Source of the DNA: JAWLEV01 sp046538105
Lineage (GTDB): Bacteria; Chloroflexota; Anaerolineae; UBA1429
Assembly (NCBI GenBank): GCA_046538105.1
Contig: JBKHJO010000003.1
Location: 1-64,000 of the forward strand
Direction of reading: 5' to 3'
Length of the DNA: 64,000 nt
How positions within the stretch are numbered: position 1 is the stretch's first letter; each line of letters starts with the position of its first letter. A model generated the notes under the pieces. It searched no databases, was not told the DNA's origin, and was given only the letters and a program-made list of their open reading frames with translations. Positions 15,264 to 23,801 of this stretch are shown piece after piece. The translations under genes and the position numbers were made by a program.

Positions 15264-18200
15264 ATGTCGGAACCCGTATATCGGGCAGATGTTCTGGTAT
15301 GTAGTGGTACAAGTTGTACGGCCTCGGGAGCACCCTCGGTGCTTATGGCCCTGAAAGAGGAGATCGGCCGCCGGGGTCTGGAGGAAGAGGTTCACGTGGT
15401 AGAGACGGGCTGTCGTGGCTTTTGCGCCATGGGTCCGGTGATGATCATCTATCCGGAGGGCATCTTCTATTGTCAGATAGAAGCCTCGGATGTCGAAGAA
15501 ATCGTCGAGGAGACGCTGGTAAAGGGGCGCGTGGTAGAACGGCTCACCTACGAGGAGCCGAGCACCCATGAGAGCGTTCCTTTTTACGATGATATACCCT
15601 TCTATGGCAAACAGCGCCGTATTACGCTGCGCAACTGTGGCCTCATCGATCCCGAAAGCATCGAGGAGTATATCGCTCGGGGCGGATACGAGGCCCTGGG
15701 CAAAGTGTTGAGTTCCATGACCCCTGAAGACGTGATCGACGAAGTCAAGAGTTCGGGTCTGCGAGGACGCGGTGGTGCCGGCTTTCTCACAGGACTCAAG
15801 TGGGAGTTCGCGCAAAAGGCTCCCGGCGATATCAAGTATGTCGTCTGCAACGCGGACGAGGGAGACCCGGGCGCTTTTATGGATCGCTCCGTATTGGAGG
15901 GAGATCCCCATTCGGTACTTGAGGGCATGACCATCGCGGCCTATGCCATCGGCGCCCATGAGGGCTATATCTACTGCCGCGCCGAGTATCCTCTTGCTAT
16001 CAGGCGCTTGAATATGGCCATCGCACAGGCCGAGGAGTATGGATTGCTGGGCGAGGGCATCCTGGGTACAGATTTCGACTTTACCATCCGCATCAAAGAG
16101 GGGGCTGGCGCCTTTGTCTGTGGTGAGGAGACGGCGCTCATCGCCTCCATTGAGGGCAAGCGAGGGGAGCCGCGTCCCAGACCGCCTTTCCCCGCCGTTT
16201 CGGGCCTGTGGGGCAAGCCGACGAACAATAACAATGTCAAGAGTTACGCCAACGTCCCCCAGATCATCGCCAATGGTGCAGAGTGGTTCTCCTCTATCGG
16301 CACCAAGAGGAGCCCTGGAACAGCCATCTTTGCCCTTACTGGCAAAGTGAGAAACACGGGCCTGGTAGAGGTTCCCATGGGCATCACCCTGGGAGAGATC
16401 ATATTTGATATTGGCGGGGGCGTGCCCGACGGGAAACAATTCAAGGCTGTGCAAACCGGCGGCCCCCTGGGAGGCTGTCTGCCCGCCTCGGGATTGAATC
16501 TGAACGTGGACTTTGATTCGCTCGAACAAGCCGGCGCGGTGATGGGTTCTGGCGGCATGATCGTCGTCGACGAGGACACCTGCATGGTCGAGTTGAGCAG
16601 GTTCTTTCTGACCTTTGCCGTCGCCGAGTCCTGTGGCAAGTGCGTGCCCTGCCGCGTGGGCGGGAGGCGCATGTTGGAGATATTGACCCGCATCACCGAG
16701 GGCAAGGGGAAGATGGAGGACCTTGACACCATCGAGGAGATCGCGGAGGGTATGGCTTCCAACTCTTTGTGTGCCCTGGGGCAACTCACGCCGGGACCTG
16801 TCGTGAGCGCCCTGCGCTACTTCCGCGACGAGTTCGAGGCCCACATCCTGGAGAAGCGTTGTCCGGCGGGGGTTTGCCCCGATCTGGTGCGCGCCCCCTG
16901 TGTGAACGCCTGTCCTGCGGGAGTCGACGTCTCCAGTTATGTCTCCCTGGTCTCGCAGGGTGAATATGCAGAGGCGTTGGAGATACACCGCAAGCGAAAT
17001 CCCTTTGCCCTCATCTGTGGGCGTGTCTGTCCGGCATTTTGCGAGGATCGCTGCCGACGCGGCCAGTTGGACGAGCCAGTGGCCATCCGACATATCAAAC
17101 GTTTTATGGCCGATCATGAGATGGAGAACCCCTGGACGCCATCCCAGTTAGAGCCCGACAAGGACGAGAAGGTGGCCGTCATAGGGGCTGGACCAGCCGG
17201 GCTGACGGCTGCACTACGCCTGGCTCAGTGGGGGTACGAGGTGACCGTGCATGAGGCGCTGCCCGTGGCCGGGGGGATGATGGCTGTGGGCATCCCAGAA
17301 TATCGTCTGCCCCGGGACATATTACAGATGGAGATCGAGAATATCAAGCGTGCCGGCGTGGAGATCGTCCTCAACAGCGCGTTAGGCAAAGATTTCACCA
17401 TCGAAGACCTCCTTGAGGATCAGGGCTACAATGCCGTGATACTGGCAGTTGGCGCCCACGTCAGCCGCTCCCTGCATATTCCCGGCGAGGATCTGGAGGG
17501 GGTATGGGGCGGTACCGATTTCCTCAAGGATGTAGCCCTGGGGAATTCCCCCGAACTTGTGGGGAAAAGTGTGGCCGTGGTGGGCGGAGGAAACTCGGCC
17601 ATAGACGCGGCCCGTACGGCGATTCGCCTTGGGGCTTTGGACGTGCACCTGGTCTATCGCCGCCGCCGTGAGGACATGCCCGCGGAGGATATAGAGATCA
17701 AAGAGGCCCAGGAAGAGGGCCTGAAACTGCATCTGCTGACCAACCCTACCCGCATCCTGGGCGATGAAAAGGTCGAGGGCATGGAAGTTGTAGAGCAGGA
17801 ATTGGGCGAGTTCGATAACAGCGCCCGCCGCAGCCCCCATCCAAAAGAGGGCAGCGAGTACGTCATGCCCGTGGACGTGGTCATCACCGCCATCGGGCAG
17901 GGTGTGGATATTGGCTGCGTGGATGAGGAATGCGGCATCGAGTTCGAGCGCAATGCCACGGTAAAGGTGAGCGATGTGGGCTCGCAACGAGGCCCATTGC
18001 GCACCACGCGAGATGACGTGTTCGCCGCTGGCGATGCCGTCCTCGGGCCGGCGACCGTTGTGGAGGCCGTGGATCAGGGCAACAAGGTGGCTCTGGCCGT
18101 GGACAAGTACCTACAGAATGGTCTGGCCCTTCCCAAAGATGACTGGCTGGCATATGACGAGATCCCCCTGACGTGGGAGATGGAAGAGTATGCGGAGGCG

Positions 18201-18335
18201 ACCCGCCCCGAGATGCCCGTTCGAGAGGCGTCCGTCCGTCGCAACGACTGGAGGCAGATCGAACTGGGTTTTGCTGAGAGGGTCTGTCGCGAGGAGTGCA
18301 ATCGTTGCCTGCGGTGCGATCTTGAGGAAGAGTAA
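15264..18335 (+). CDS. hydB: Hydrogenase diaphorase subunit: NuoF-like fused to GltD/NfnB-like flavoprotein
   Basis: 1023 residues from ATG 15264, which has GGAGG seven bases upstream; ATG 15222 is possible but lacks a site. Domains in order: thioredoxin-like [2Fe-2S] (C13, C18, C50, C54); NuoF core 110-530 with FMN/NADH motifs (GRGGAGF 168-174, NADEGDPGAF 197-206, GAGAFVCGEETAL 280-292) and [4Fe-4S] ligands C457, C460, C463, C503; then a GltD-like part with cysteines C546, C550, C585, C589, C593, C597 for two [4Fe-4S] clusters, FAD site GAGPAGL 641-647, NAD(P) site GGGNSA 774-779, arginine-rich YRRRREDMPAE typical of NADPH binding, and a final C1008-C1018 cysteine group. It would oxidise or reduce NADH and probably a second nucleotide. 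The GltD-like part replaces the ferredoxin-like tail of ordinary HydB. Confidence 0.9.
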   Translation: MSEPVYRADVLVCSGTSCTASGAPSVLMALKEEIGRRGLEEEVHVVETGCRGFCAMGPVMIIYPEGIFYCQIEASDVEEIVEETLVKGRVVERLTYEEPSTHESVPFYDDIPFYGKQRRITLRNCGLIDPESIEEYIARGGYEALGKVLSSMTPEDVIDEVKSSGLRGRGGAGFLTGLKWEFAQKAPGDIKYVVCNADEGDPGAFMDRSVLEGDPHSVLEGMTIAAYAIGAHEGYIYCRAEYPLAIRRLNMAIAQAEEYGLLGEGILGTDFDFTIRIKEGAGAFVCGEETALIASIEGKRGEPRPRPPFPAVSGLWGKPTNNNNVKSYANVPQIIANGAEWFSSIGTKRSPGTAIFALTGKVRNTGLVEVPMGITLGEIIFDIGGGVPDGKQFKAVQTGGPLGGCLPASGLNLNVDFDSLEQAGAVMGSGGMIVVDEDTCMVELSRFFLTFAVAESCGKCVPCRVGGRRMLEILTRITEGKGKMEDLDTIEEIAEGMASNSLCALGQLTPGPVVSALRYFRDEFEAHILEKRCPAGVCPDLVRAPCVNACPAGVDVSSYVSLVSQGEYAEALEIHRKRNPFALICGRVCPAFCEDRCRRGQLDEPVAIRHIKRFMADHEMENPWTPSQLEPDKDEKVAVIGAGPAGLTAALRLAQWGYEVTVHEALPVAGGMMAVGIPEYRLPRDILQMEIENIKRAGVEIVLNSALGKDFTIEDLLEDQGYNAVILAVGAHVSRSLHIPGEDLEGVWGGTDFLKDVALGNSPELVGKSVAVVGGGNSAIDAARTAIRLGALDVHLVYRRRREDMPAEDIEIKEAQEEGLKLHLLTNPTRILGDEKVEGMEVVEQELGEFDNSARRSPHPKEGSEYVMPVDVVITAIGQGVDIGCVDEECGIEFERNATVKVSDVGSQRGPLRTTRDDVFAAGDAVLGPATVVEAVDQGNKVALAVDKYLQNGLALPKDDWLAYDEIPLTWEMEEYAEATRPEMPVREASVRRNDWRQIELGFAERVCREECNRCLRCDLEEE

Positions 18336-18340
18336 CGGAG

Positions 18341-18931
18341 ATGTCGATGGCGCTTGAGATGGTGGAGCGGGATGTGCAGGGAGCATTTGCTCGTGGGAGA
18401 TCCCTGGCGCTGAATATATCCTCCCTTCTTCTCGTCGGTTATGGCAACACCAGCCGCCGCGATGATGGGGTGGCCCTGCACATCCTCCGCTGCCTGAGGA
18501 GACGCCTCGGACTTTTGCTGGACGAGTGGGAGGCCGGCACCATACTGTGTCCCCATGACGGGGCGTACAAGCCGCTGGCCATGATCTGTGTGCATCAACT
18601 TGCTCCAGAGTTGGCCGAGTTGGCAGCCCAGTACGATGCCGTCATCTTTATCGATGCTCACGTGGCGGCTGCGGATTGGGAGCCTGTGGCCTGGCAGGAG
18701 ATATCCCCCGCCTATCAGGCGGGGATCGTCAGTCATCACCTCAAACCCAGTGTCGTATTGGCATTGAGCCATTCCCTTTACGGGGGCCATCCAAAGGGCT
18801 ATACGCTCTCCGTTTTGGGACACGATTTCGATTTTGGTGAGGAATTATCGTCGAATACTTTACCTTTGGCCCAGGAAGCGGTGTTTTTTCTACTGGGTTT
18901 GATACAGTCCGAAGGATTGGCCCCGACGTGA
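18341..18931 (+). CDS. [NiFe]-hydrogenase maturation protease (HybD/HoxW family)
   Basis: 196 residues, five bases after hydB. Residues ~28-185 match the family: VGYGNTSRRDDGVA with the first metal ligand, VHQLAPELAE, FIDAH with the central aspartate, and SHHLKPSVVLAL with the metal-binding histidine, ending in LSVLGHDFDFGEELS. The enzyme senses nickel in the immature large subunit and cuts off its C-terminal peptide. The large subunit here keeps such a peptide (25 residues after H447), so substrate and protease are encoded together. The N-terminal ~27 residues precede the conserved core. Confidence 0.88.
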   Translation: MSMALEMVERDVQGAFARGRSLALNISSLLLVGYGNTSRRDDGVALHILRCLRRRLGLLLDEWEAGTILCPHDGAYKPLAMICVHQLAPELAELAAQYDAVIFIDAHVAAADWEPVAWQEISPAYQAGIVSHHLKPSVVLALSHSLYGGHPKGYTLSVLGHDFDFGEELSSNTLPLAQEAVFFLLGLIQSEGLAPT

Positions 18932-18980
18932 GCATGCTATTTTAGATATTGCGAAATTCGAAAAAATCTTACTAATACTC

Positions 18981-19009
18981 TTTAAATTCGTAGATTTAGA
19001 CGGTATAAT
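18981..19009 (+). promoter_or_regulatory. Internal promoter before hydA
   Basis: TTTAAA (18981-18986), 17 bases, TATAAT (19004-19009) in an AT-rich gap of 130 bases. The expected start is near 19016, leaving about 46 bases before the ATG at 19062. Confidence 0.5.
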
Positions 19010-19061
19010 GCGATAATGATCGTATTTGCCCGGTGGCCCTTTTGTAGGAGGAACCAAGATT

Positions 19062-20783
19062 ATGCCAGATGTACGTATCACGATCGATGGTAAGGAGGTT
19101 TCGGTACCTGCGGGAAGCACCGTTCTCGAAGCGGCAGAGGCTGCGGGGATCGAGATCTCTACATTGTGTGATCATCCGGCGGTAGAACCCATCGGTGCCT
19201 GCCGCATGTGTCTCGTGGAAATAGAAAAGCAGCGTGTGTTGCAGCCCGCGTGTACCTTTCCCGTATCGGATGGTATGGTTGTCCACACGCACTCGGAAAA
19301 GGTGATCAAAGCGCGTCGTTTTGTGCTGCAGTTGCTTTTCTCGGAACGCAACCATTTCTGTATGTACTGCCAGATGAGTGGCAGTTGTGAACTCCAGGAT
19401 CTCGCGTATGAGTACAATCTGGATCACTGGACGTATGAGAGGCCCTTTCCCCAGCTTCCGGTCGATGCCTCGCGCGAATACTTTATCATGGATCACAACC
19501 GCTGCATTCTGTGTCGGCGGTGCATCCGTGTATGCGATGAACTTGTGGGCAACAAGACGTTGGGCATCAAGAACCGTGGAACCAACAGCATGATCATCGC
19601 CGATCTGGATATCCCCTTTGGTGAATCGAGCTGCATTTCGTGTGGTACCTGCCTTCAGGTATGTCCCACCGGGGCATTGGCCGACCGCGCCAGCGCCTAT
19701 ATGGGCGCCGAGGACGAGATAGACAGGATCAAGTCGCGGTGTGTGGCCTGCAGCATAGGCTGCGGCGTGGAACTCATCGTGCGCAACAATCGCGTCATTC
19801 GCATCGAGGGTGATTGGGATGCAAAGCCGAATGACGGTCTGCTCTGTGAGATAGGGCGATTCCATCCCCTGCATGAGCAACGTCGGCGGGTATACAAGCC
19901 CCTTGTCAACGGGGAAGATGGCTTGCAAGAGACGAATTGGGAGGAGGCCGTGGTCCTGGCCGCCGAGAAGGTAAAGGGTGCGGGCGAGGATCTCGTTGCG
20001 GTCGTTTCGGATTTTGCCTCTATGGAGGCTGCTGAAGCCATAGTCGATCAGTTGCCAGGCCAGCAGGTGGCTATGGACGGCCCCGCGCCGCGCGTGGAGA
20101 GCGCACCACTGTCCACGCTGGATGAGGCCGATCTCTTTATCGTGGTCGATACCGATCTCACCGTCGATTATCAGGTGGCGGGTTTTGCCATAAAGCGGGG
20201 CTTTCGTCACAGGGGCGCCCGACTTGTCATCATAGACGACGAGGAGAATGGGCTGGATCCCTGGGCTTCTGAGAAACTCGCTTTGCAAGAGGCGAAAGAG
20301 GTTCTGGACAGGGCCGAGGACGCAGAGTATCCCGTCATCATCTGCGATATGGAGGGTGTCGAGTTGGCACAATCCCTATCGGCAGGTCTTTCCGATGCCG
20401 ATCTGGTCGTTATGGCCCCTGGAGGAAACAGCCTTGGTCTGAAGGAAGCGGGCATAGAGAGAGCCTTTGAAGAAAGCGAAAAGGCATCTGTATACTATGT
20501 ACTGGCTGCTGAGGCGCCAGAGATGGATGAGGCCCTGGCAGGTGCTCTGGACGAGGCCGATTTCGTGATCGTGCAGGCTTCTTTCCGGGAGCCCTGGGAA
20601 GAGGTGGCGGACGTGATACTGCCCTCTCCCATCACCTCGGAGAAGGATGGCACGATGATCAATACGGAAGGGACTGTCGGGCAAATAGTGGCCGGCGTGG
20701 ACAGGTCGTTGCCCGGTGAGGAAAGAGTTATCGAGAGGATCAACAGGCACATTCGGGCGGCCGCTCCCTCTGCCGGGGAATAG
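19062..20783 (+). CDS. hydA: NuoG/HoxU-like hydrogenase iron-sulfur subunit
   Basis: 573 residues from ATG 19062 (AGGAGG upstream). N-terminal [2Fe-2S] domain with C36, C47, C50, C64; a histidine-containing [4Fe-4S] motif NHFCMYC...C (H98, C100, C103, C109) of the HoxU type; two ferredoxin clusters (C148, C151, C154, C158 and C191, C194, C197, C201); then a [4Fe-4S] motif C227, C230, C234, C262 as in molybdopterin oxidoreductases. Residues 270-573 are a shortened, degenerate molybdopterin-like domain with no visible cofactor Cys/Sec ligand. It wires the diaphorase to the [NiFe] module. It resembles HydA of the HydABCSL hydrogenase described from Acetomicrobium more than ordinary HoxU, which lacks the long C-terminus. 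Confidence 0.87.
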   Translation: MPDVRITIDGKEVSVPAGSTVLEAAEAAGIEISTLCDHPAVEPIGACRMCLVEIEKQRVLQPACTFPVSDGMVVHTHSEKVIKARRFVLQLLFSERNHFCMYCQMSGSCELQDLAYEYNLDHWTYERPFPQLPVDASREYFIMDHNRCILCRRCIRVCDELVGNKTLGIKNRGTNSMIIADLDIPFGESSCISCGTCLQVCPTGALADRASAYMGAEDEIDRIKSRCVACSIGCGVELIVRNNRVIRIEGDWDAKPNDGLLCEIGRFHPLHEQRRRVYKPLVNGEDGLQETNWEEAVVLAAEKVKGAGEDLVAVVSDFASMEAAEAIVDQLPGQQVAMDGPAPRVESAPLSTLDEADLFIVVDTDLTVDYQVAGFAIKRGFRHRGARLVIIDDEENGLDPWASEKLALQEAKEVLDRAEDAEYPVIICDMEGVELAQSLSAGLSDADLVVMAPGGNSLGLKEAGIERAFEESEKASVYYVLAAEAPEMDEALAGALDEADFVIVQASFREPWEEVADVILPSPITSEKDGTMINTEGTVGQIVAGVDRSLPGEERVIERINRHIRAAAPSAGE

Positions 20784-20800
20784 CCGTCGGATCTGTGGCC

Positions 20801-20828
20801 TTGAACATGAATATAAATCCAGTATAAA
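20801..20828 (+). promoter_or_regulatory. Internal promoter before hoxY
   Basis: TTGAAC (20801-20806), 16 bases, TATAAA (20823-20828), each one mismatch from consensus, 35 bases before the GTG of hoxY. Confidence 0.45.
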
Positions 20829-20862
20829 GCAATCCGGCAGTGATCTTTGAGGAGGATACATA

Positions 20863-21408
20863 GTGGCAAAAGTAACAGTTTGCACAGATTGGTTGGACGT
20901 CTGCTCCGGCTGCCATATGTCACTTTTGGACGTCGACGAACGCCTTGTGCAGCTATTGGAGCATATACAACTTCTCTCATCGCCCATCACGGACCTGAAA
21001 CATCCCCCCAAAGAAGGATGTGATATAGGTATTCTGACGGGAGCGGTGAGTAATGACCACCAATTGGCGGTGGCCGAAGAGATGCGCGAGCGATGCGATC
21101 TGCTCATCTCCCTGGGAGATTGTGCAGTGTTTGGCGGGATCTGTACCATGCGCAATTTCTTTGACGTGGAGGATGTGTTAAAGAGGGCCTACGTGGATAC
21201 AGAAAGCACGGCCCCCGGGCAAGGGGTGCCTCGTTCGACCGAGATCGCTAAACTGTTCCCCCGCGTCAAGGCTGTAAACGATGTGGTGGAGGTCGATCTG
21301 CACGTTCCGGGTTGTCCCCCGCCGGCCGACGGGATTTGGTTCGTTCTCACCGAACTCTTGGAGGGCCGTATTCCCGTCATTCCAGAAGAGTTGTTGACCT
21401 ATGATTGA
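20863..21408 (+). CDS. hoxY: [NiFe]-hydrogenase small subunit (HoxY/HydS)
   Basis: 181 residues from GTG 20863 with GAGGAGG nine bases upstream. Short cytosolic small subunit holding only the proximal cluster: C14 and C17 in DVCSGCHMS, the GDCAVFGG cysteine and the PGCPPPAD cysteine. The Tat signal and medial/distal cluster domain of uptake hydrogenases are missing, as expected for group 3d-like NAD-linked enzymes. It binds the large subunit encoded 53 bases downstream and receives electrons at the active site, passing them to HydA. Confidence 0.92.
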   Translation: MAKVTVCTDWLDVCSGCHMSLLDVDERLVQLLEHIQLLSSPITDLKHPPKEGCDIGILTGAVSNDHQLAVAEEMRERCDLLISLGDCAVFGGICTMRNFFDVEDVLKRAYVDTESTAPGQGVPRSTEIAKLFPRVKAVNDVVEVDLHVPGCPPPADGIWFVLTELLEGRIPVIPEELLTYD

Positions 21409-21461
21409 TAGATGTGGAAGCCGCTTGCTTCACAGGCTTTTTTAAATAGGAGAGATAGATA

Positions 21462-22880
21462 ATGGGTCGAAAAATAGCAATTGAACCAGTAACGCGTATT
21501 GAGGGACACGCGCGCGTCACGGTACACCTCGATGACGACGGTCAGGTCGAACACGCCTACATGCACGTGGATCAGTTTCGGGGCTTTGAAAAGTTTTCCG
21601 AGGGGCGTATGTACTATGAGATGCCCGTGATCACGCCACGGATCTGTGGTATCTGCCCCGTGAGTCATCATCTGACTTCGGCCAAGGCGTGCGATGAGCT
21701 GGTGGGGGCCGAACCTCCCAGACCAGCCACGTTAATGCGCAGACTGCTCCACAAGGGACAGTTGATACAGTCGCACTCCATGCACTTTTTCCATCTGGCC
21801 TCGCCCGATCTGCTCCTCGGCTTTGACGCCGATCCGGCCGTACGCAACGTGGCCGGTCTGTTGGAAGTGAATCCTGATTTGGCACTGAAAGCGGTCAAAC
21901 TGCGCAAGTACGGTCAGGAGATCATCGAGCGCGTGGGCGGGCGCCGGATTCACATGCACTGGGCCGTGCCCGGCGGCGTGAGCGCTCCCCTCTCACAGGA
22001 GGATCGAGATTACATACTCTCCCAGGTCGATGAGATGATCGGGTATACTCAGGAGGGGATCGCGATTGCCAAGGATTGGTTGGAGGCCAACCAGGACGTG
22101 GTGAAGAACTTTGCCAATTTCTCCTCCAACTATTTGGGTATGGTGAACGACGGCGCCCTGGAAGTGTATGATGGTCCTGTGCGCCTGGTGGACAAGGATG
22201 GGGAATTACTGGAAGAGTTTGACGGGCGAAACTATTTGGACTATATCGAAGAGTGCGTCGAGGATTGGACCTATCTAAAGTTCCCCTACTATAGAGAGAT
22301 GGGATGGCCGGAGGGGGCCTATCGCGTGGCGCCCCTGGGGCGCCTGAACGTCGCGGAGCGTATCTCGACGCCGCTGGCGAACGAGGAGTTCAAGGCGTTC
22401 AAGGCCCTGTCCGACGGACCCGTGGAGCCTTCTCTCTACTATCATTATGCGCGTCTCATCGAGGCTCTCTATTGCATAGAGCGAGTACGCGAGTTGTGCG
22501 AGGACGAGGATATACTCTCCCAGGATATCCTCAACACGCGCGTCGATATGCAAGAGGAGGGTGTGGGGGTTATCGAGGCGCCCCGCGGCACCCTGTGGCA
22601 TCACTATTGGGTGAACGATGATGGCGTGATACAGAAGGCCAACCTCATTGTGGCCACAGGCAACAATAATTGGGCCATGTGCAAATCTGTGGATATGGTG
22701 GCCAAGGCCTTTGTGGATGGCAACGATCTGACGGAGGGCATGCTCAACCGCGTCGAGGCCGCCATCCGCTGCTACGATCCCTGTCTCTCCTGTTCCACCC
22801 ACGCCCTGGGCCAGATGCCCATAGTCATCGATGTCGTCAATGCGGAAGGCGAAAGCGTAAAGCAGTTCCACCGCGACTGA
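21462..22880 (+). CDS. hoxH: [NiFe]-hydrogenase large subunit (HoxH/HydL)
   Basis: 472 residues, start ATG 21462 after TAGGAGAG. Both nickel-binding motifs are intact: RICGICPVSHH with C62 and C65, and DPCLSCSTHALGQ with C441 and C444. The precursor continues 25 residues past H447, the expected cleavage point for the neighbouring maturation protease. IEPVTRIEGHARV at the N-terminus is the L0-type signature. The sequence is of the NAD-reducing, cytosolic group 3d/HydL type that interconverts H2 with 2H+ and electrons. No hypA-F genes are present in the window, so assembly factors are elsewhere. A strong terminator follows. Confidence 0.95.
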   Translation: MGRKIAIEPVTRIEGHARVTVHLDDDGQVEHAYMHVDQFRGFEKFSEGRMYYEMPVITPRICGICPVSHHLTSAKACDELVGAEPPRPATLMRRLLHKGQLIQSHSMHFFHLASPDLLLGFDADPAVRNVAGLLEVNPDLALKAVKLRKYGQEIIERVGGRRIHMHWAVPGGVSAPLSQEDRDYILSQVDEMIGYTQEGIAIAKDWLEANQDVVKNFANFSSNYLGMVNDGALEVYDGPVRLVDKDGELLEEFDGRNYLDYIEECVEDWTYLKFPYYREMGWPEGAYRVAPLGRLNVAERISTPLANEEFKAFKALSDGPVEPSLYYHYARLIEALYCIERVRELCEDEDILSQDILNTRVDMQEEGVGVIEAPRGTLWHHYWVNDDGVIQKANLIVATGNNNWAMCKSVDMVAKAFVDGNDLTEGMLNRVEAAIRCYDPCLSCSTHALGQMPIVIDVVNAEGESVKQFHRD

Positions 22881-22903
22881 TATCGGATACGTGCACATTG
22901 CCA

Positions 22904-22942
22904 AAAAGACACGGCCTTTTGACGTAAAGGGCCGTGTCTTTT
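22904..22942 (+). terminator. Intrinsic terminator after hoxH
   Basis: Perfect 13-bp stem (22904-22916 against 22930-22942) with a 13-base loop; the right arm ends in TTTT. It marks the end of the hydrogenase transcript before the channel gene. Confidence 0.8.
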
Positions 22943-22986
22943 ACACTCTGGAGAGATAGAGATTCCCACGAATGGGGGGAAAAGAT

Positions 22987-23769
22987 ATGTCGATGAAATC
23001 GCCGCAGGAGATTATCGCCGCGTCCTGCAATGCCGGATGCGGCAAGGCAGATCTATCCATCGTCGAGGAAGTGGTGTTAGGATTCTTGGCGGGAACCTTT
23101 GTTGCCCTGGGGGGTATGCTGGCCATCATGGGCCAGGGAGATGTGAGGCTCACTCTGCCGGCGTTCGCCTTTGCCGGGCTTGGTCCCGTGGGCATCCTGC
23201 TGGTCGTCCTCACCGGGGCCGAACTTTTTACCATCAATTGCGTCGTCATGCCCCCCACCTGTTTGGTGGGGGCGGTTCCCTGGCAAAAGATGCTGCACAA
23301 CTGGCTTTGGGTCTACCTGGGAAACTTGCTAGGCGCTCTGTTCTCGGCGCTGGCTCTGGCCTATGGGACGGGAATCATCAACGTGAATGCCGGCGGTCCA
23401 GGCGCAGAGGCGGGGGCCGCGGCGGCAGTGCTGGCAGAGAGCAAACTGACGCCTGGTTGGGGCGCGCTGCTCCTCCGTGGTGTGTGGTGCGGCTGGCTTC
23501 TTGGATTGGGCGTCTGGTTGGCTTTTGCTACCGATGACCTCCTGGCCAAGTTGGCAGGTCTGTGGCTTCCCATCGTCGCCTTTATGCTGTTAGGCTTTCA
23601 GCATGGGATTGCCAATATCTTTTTTATCCCTCTGGGAATGATGAACGGCGCCGCAGTAGGGGTCCTGCAGTTTCTATTCGGTAACCTGCTGCCCGTGACC
23701 CTGGGCAACGTCATCGGGGGCAGTGGCCTCGTCGGTGTGCTCTACTGGTGGTTGTACGCCAAGGAGTAG
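22987..23769 (+). CDS. Formate/nitrite transporter (FNT) family channel
   Basis: 260 residues from ATG 22987 (GGGGGG seven bases upstream; ATG 22972 would add five residues). Six hydrophobic helices with the FNT signatures: GFLAGTFVALGG in helix 1, LVVLTGAELFTINCV in helix 2 and GFQHGIANIFFIPLG in the helix that carries the central pore histidine. Members move formate, nitrite, hydrosulfide or lactate as weak acids across the inner membrane. Its place between the hydrogenase and fdhD suggests formate, but no formate dehydrogenase gene is present in this window. Confidence 0.88.
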   Translation: MSMKSPQEIIAASCNAGCGKADLSIVEEVVLGFLAGTFVALGGMLAIMGQGDVRLTLPAFAFAGLGPVGILLVVLTGAELFTINCVVMPPTCLVGAVPWQKMLHNWLWVYLGNLLGALFSALALAYGTGIINVNAGGPGAEAGAAAAVLAESKLTPGWGALLLRGVWCGWLLGLGVWLAFATDDLLAKLAGLWLPIVAFMLLGFQHGIANIFFIPLGMMNGAAVGVLQFLFGNLLPVTLGNVIGGSGLVGVLYWWLYAKE

Positions 23770-23801
23770 CCTTCGCTTTCAGAGCAGAAGGAGTTTTGCA
23801 G

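Noticed and set aside
15087..17117. 676-codon minus-strand open frame across the hydB gene
   Set aside because: Antisense shadow of the NuoF-GltD gene; composition is low-complexity for a protein and it lacks a ribosome-binding site.
18996..20372. 458-codon minus-strand open frame across hydA
   Set aside because: Antisense to a gene with five intact iron-sulfur motifs; no recognisable domains of its own.
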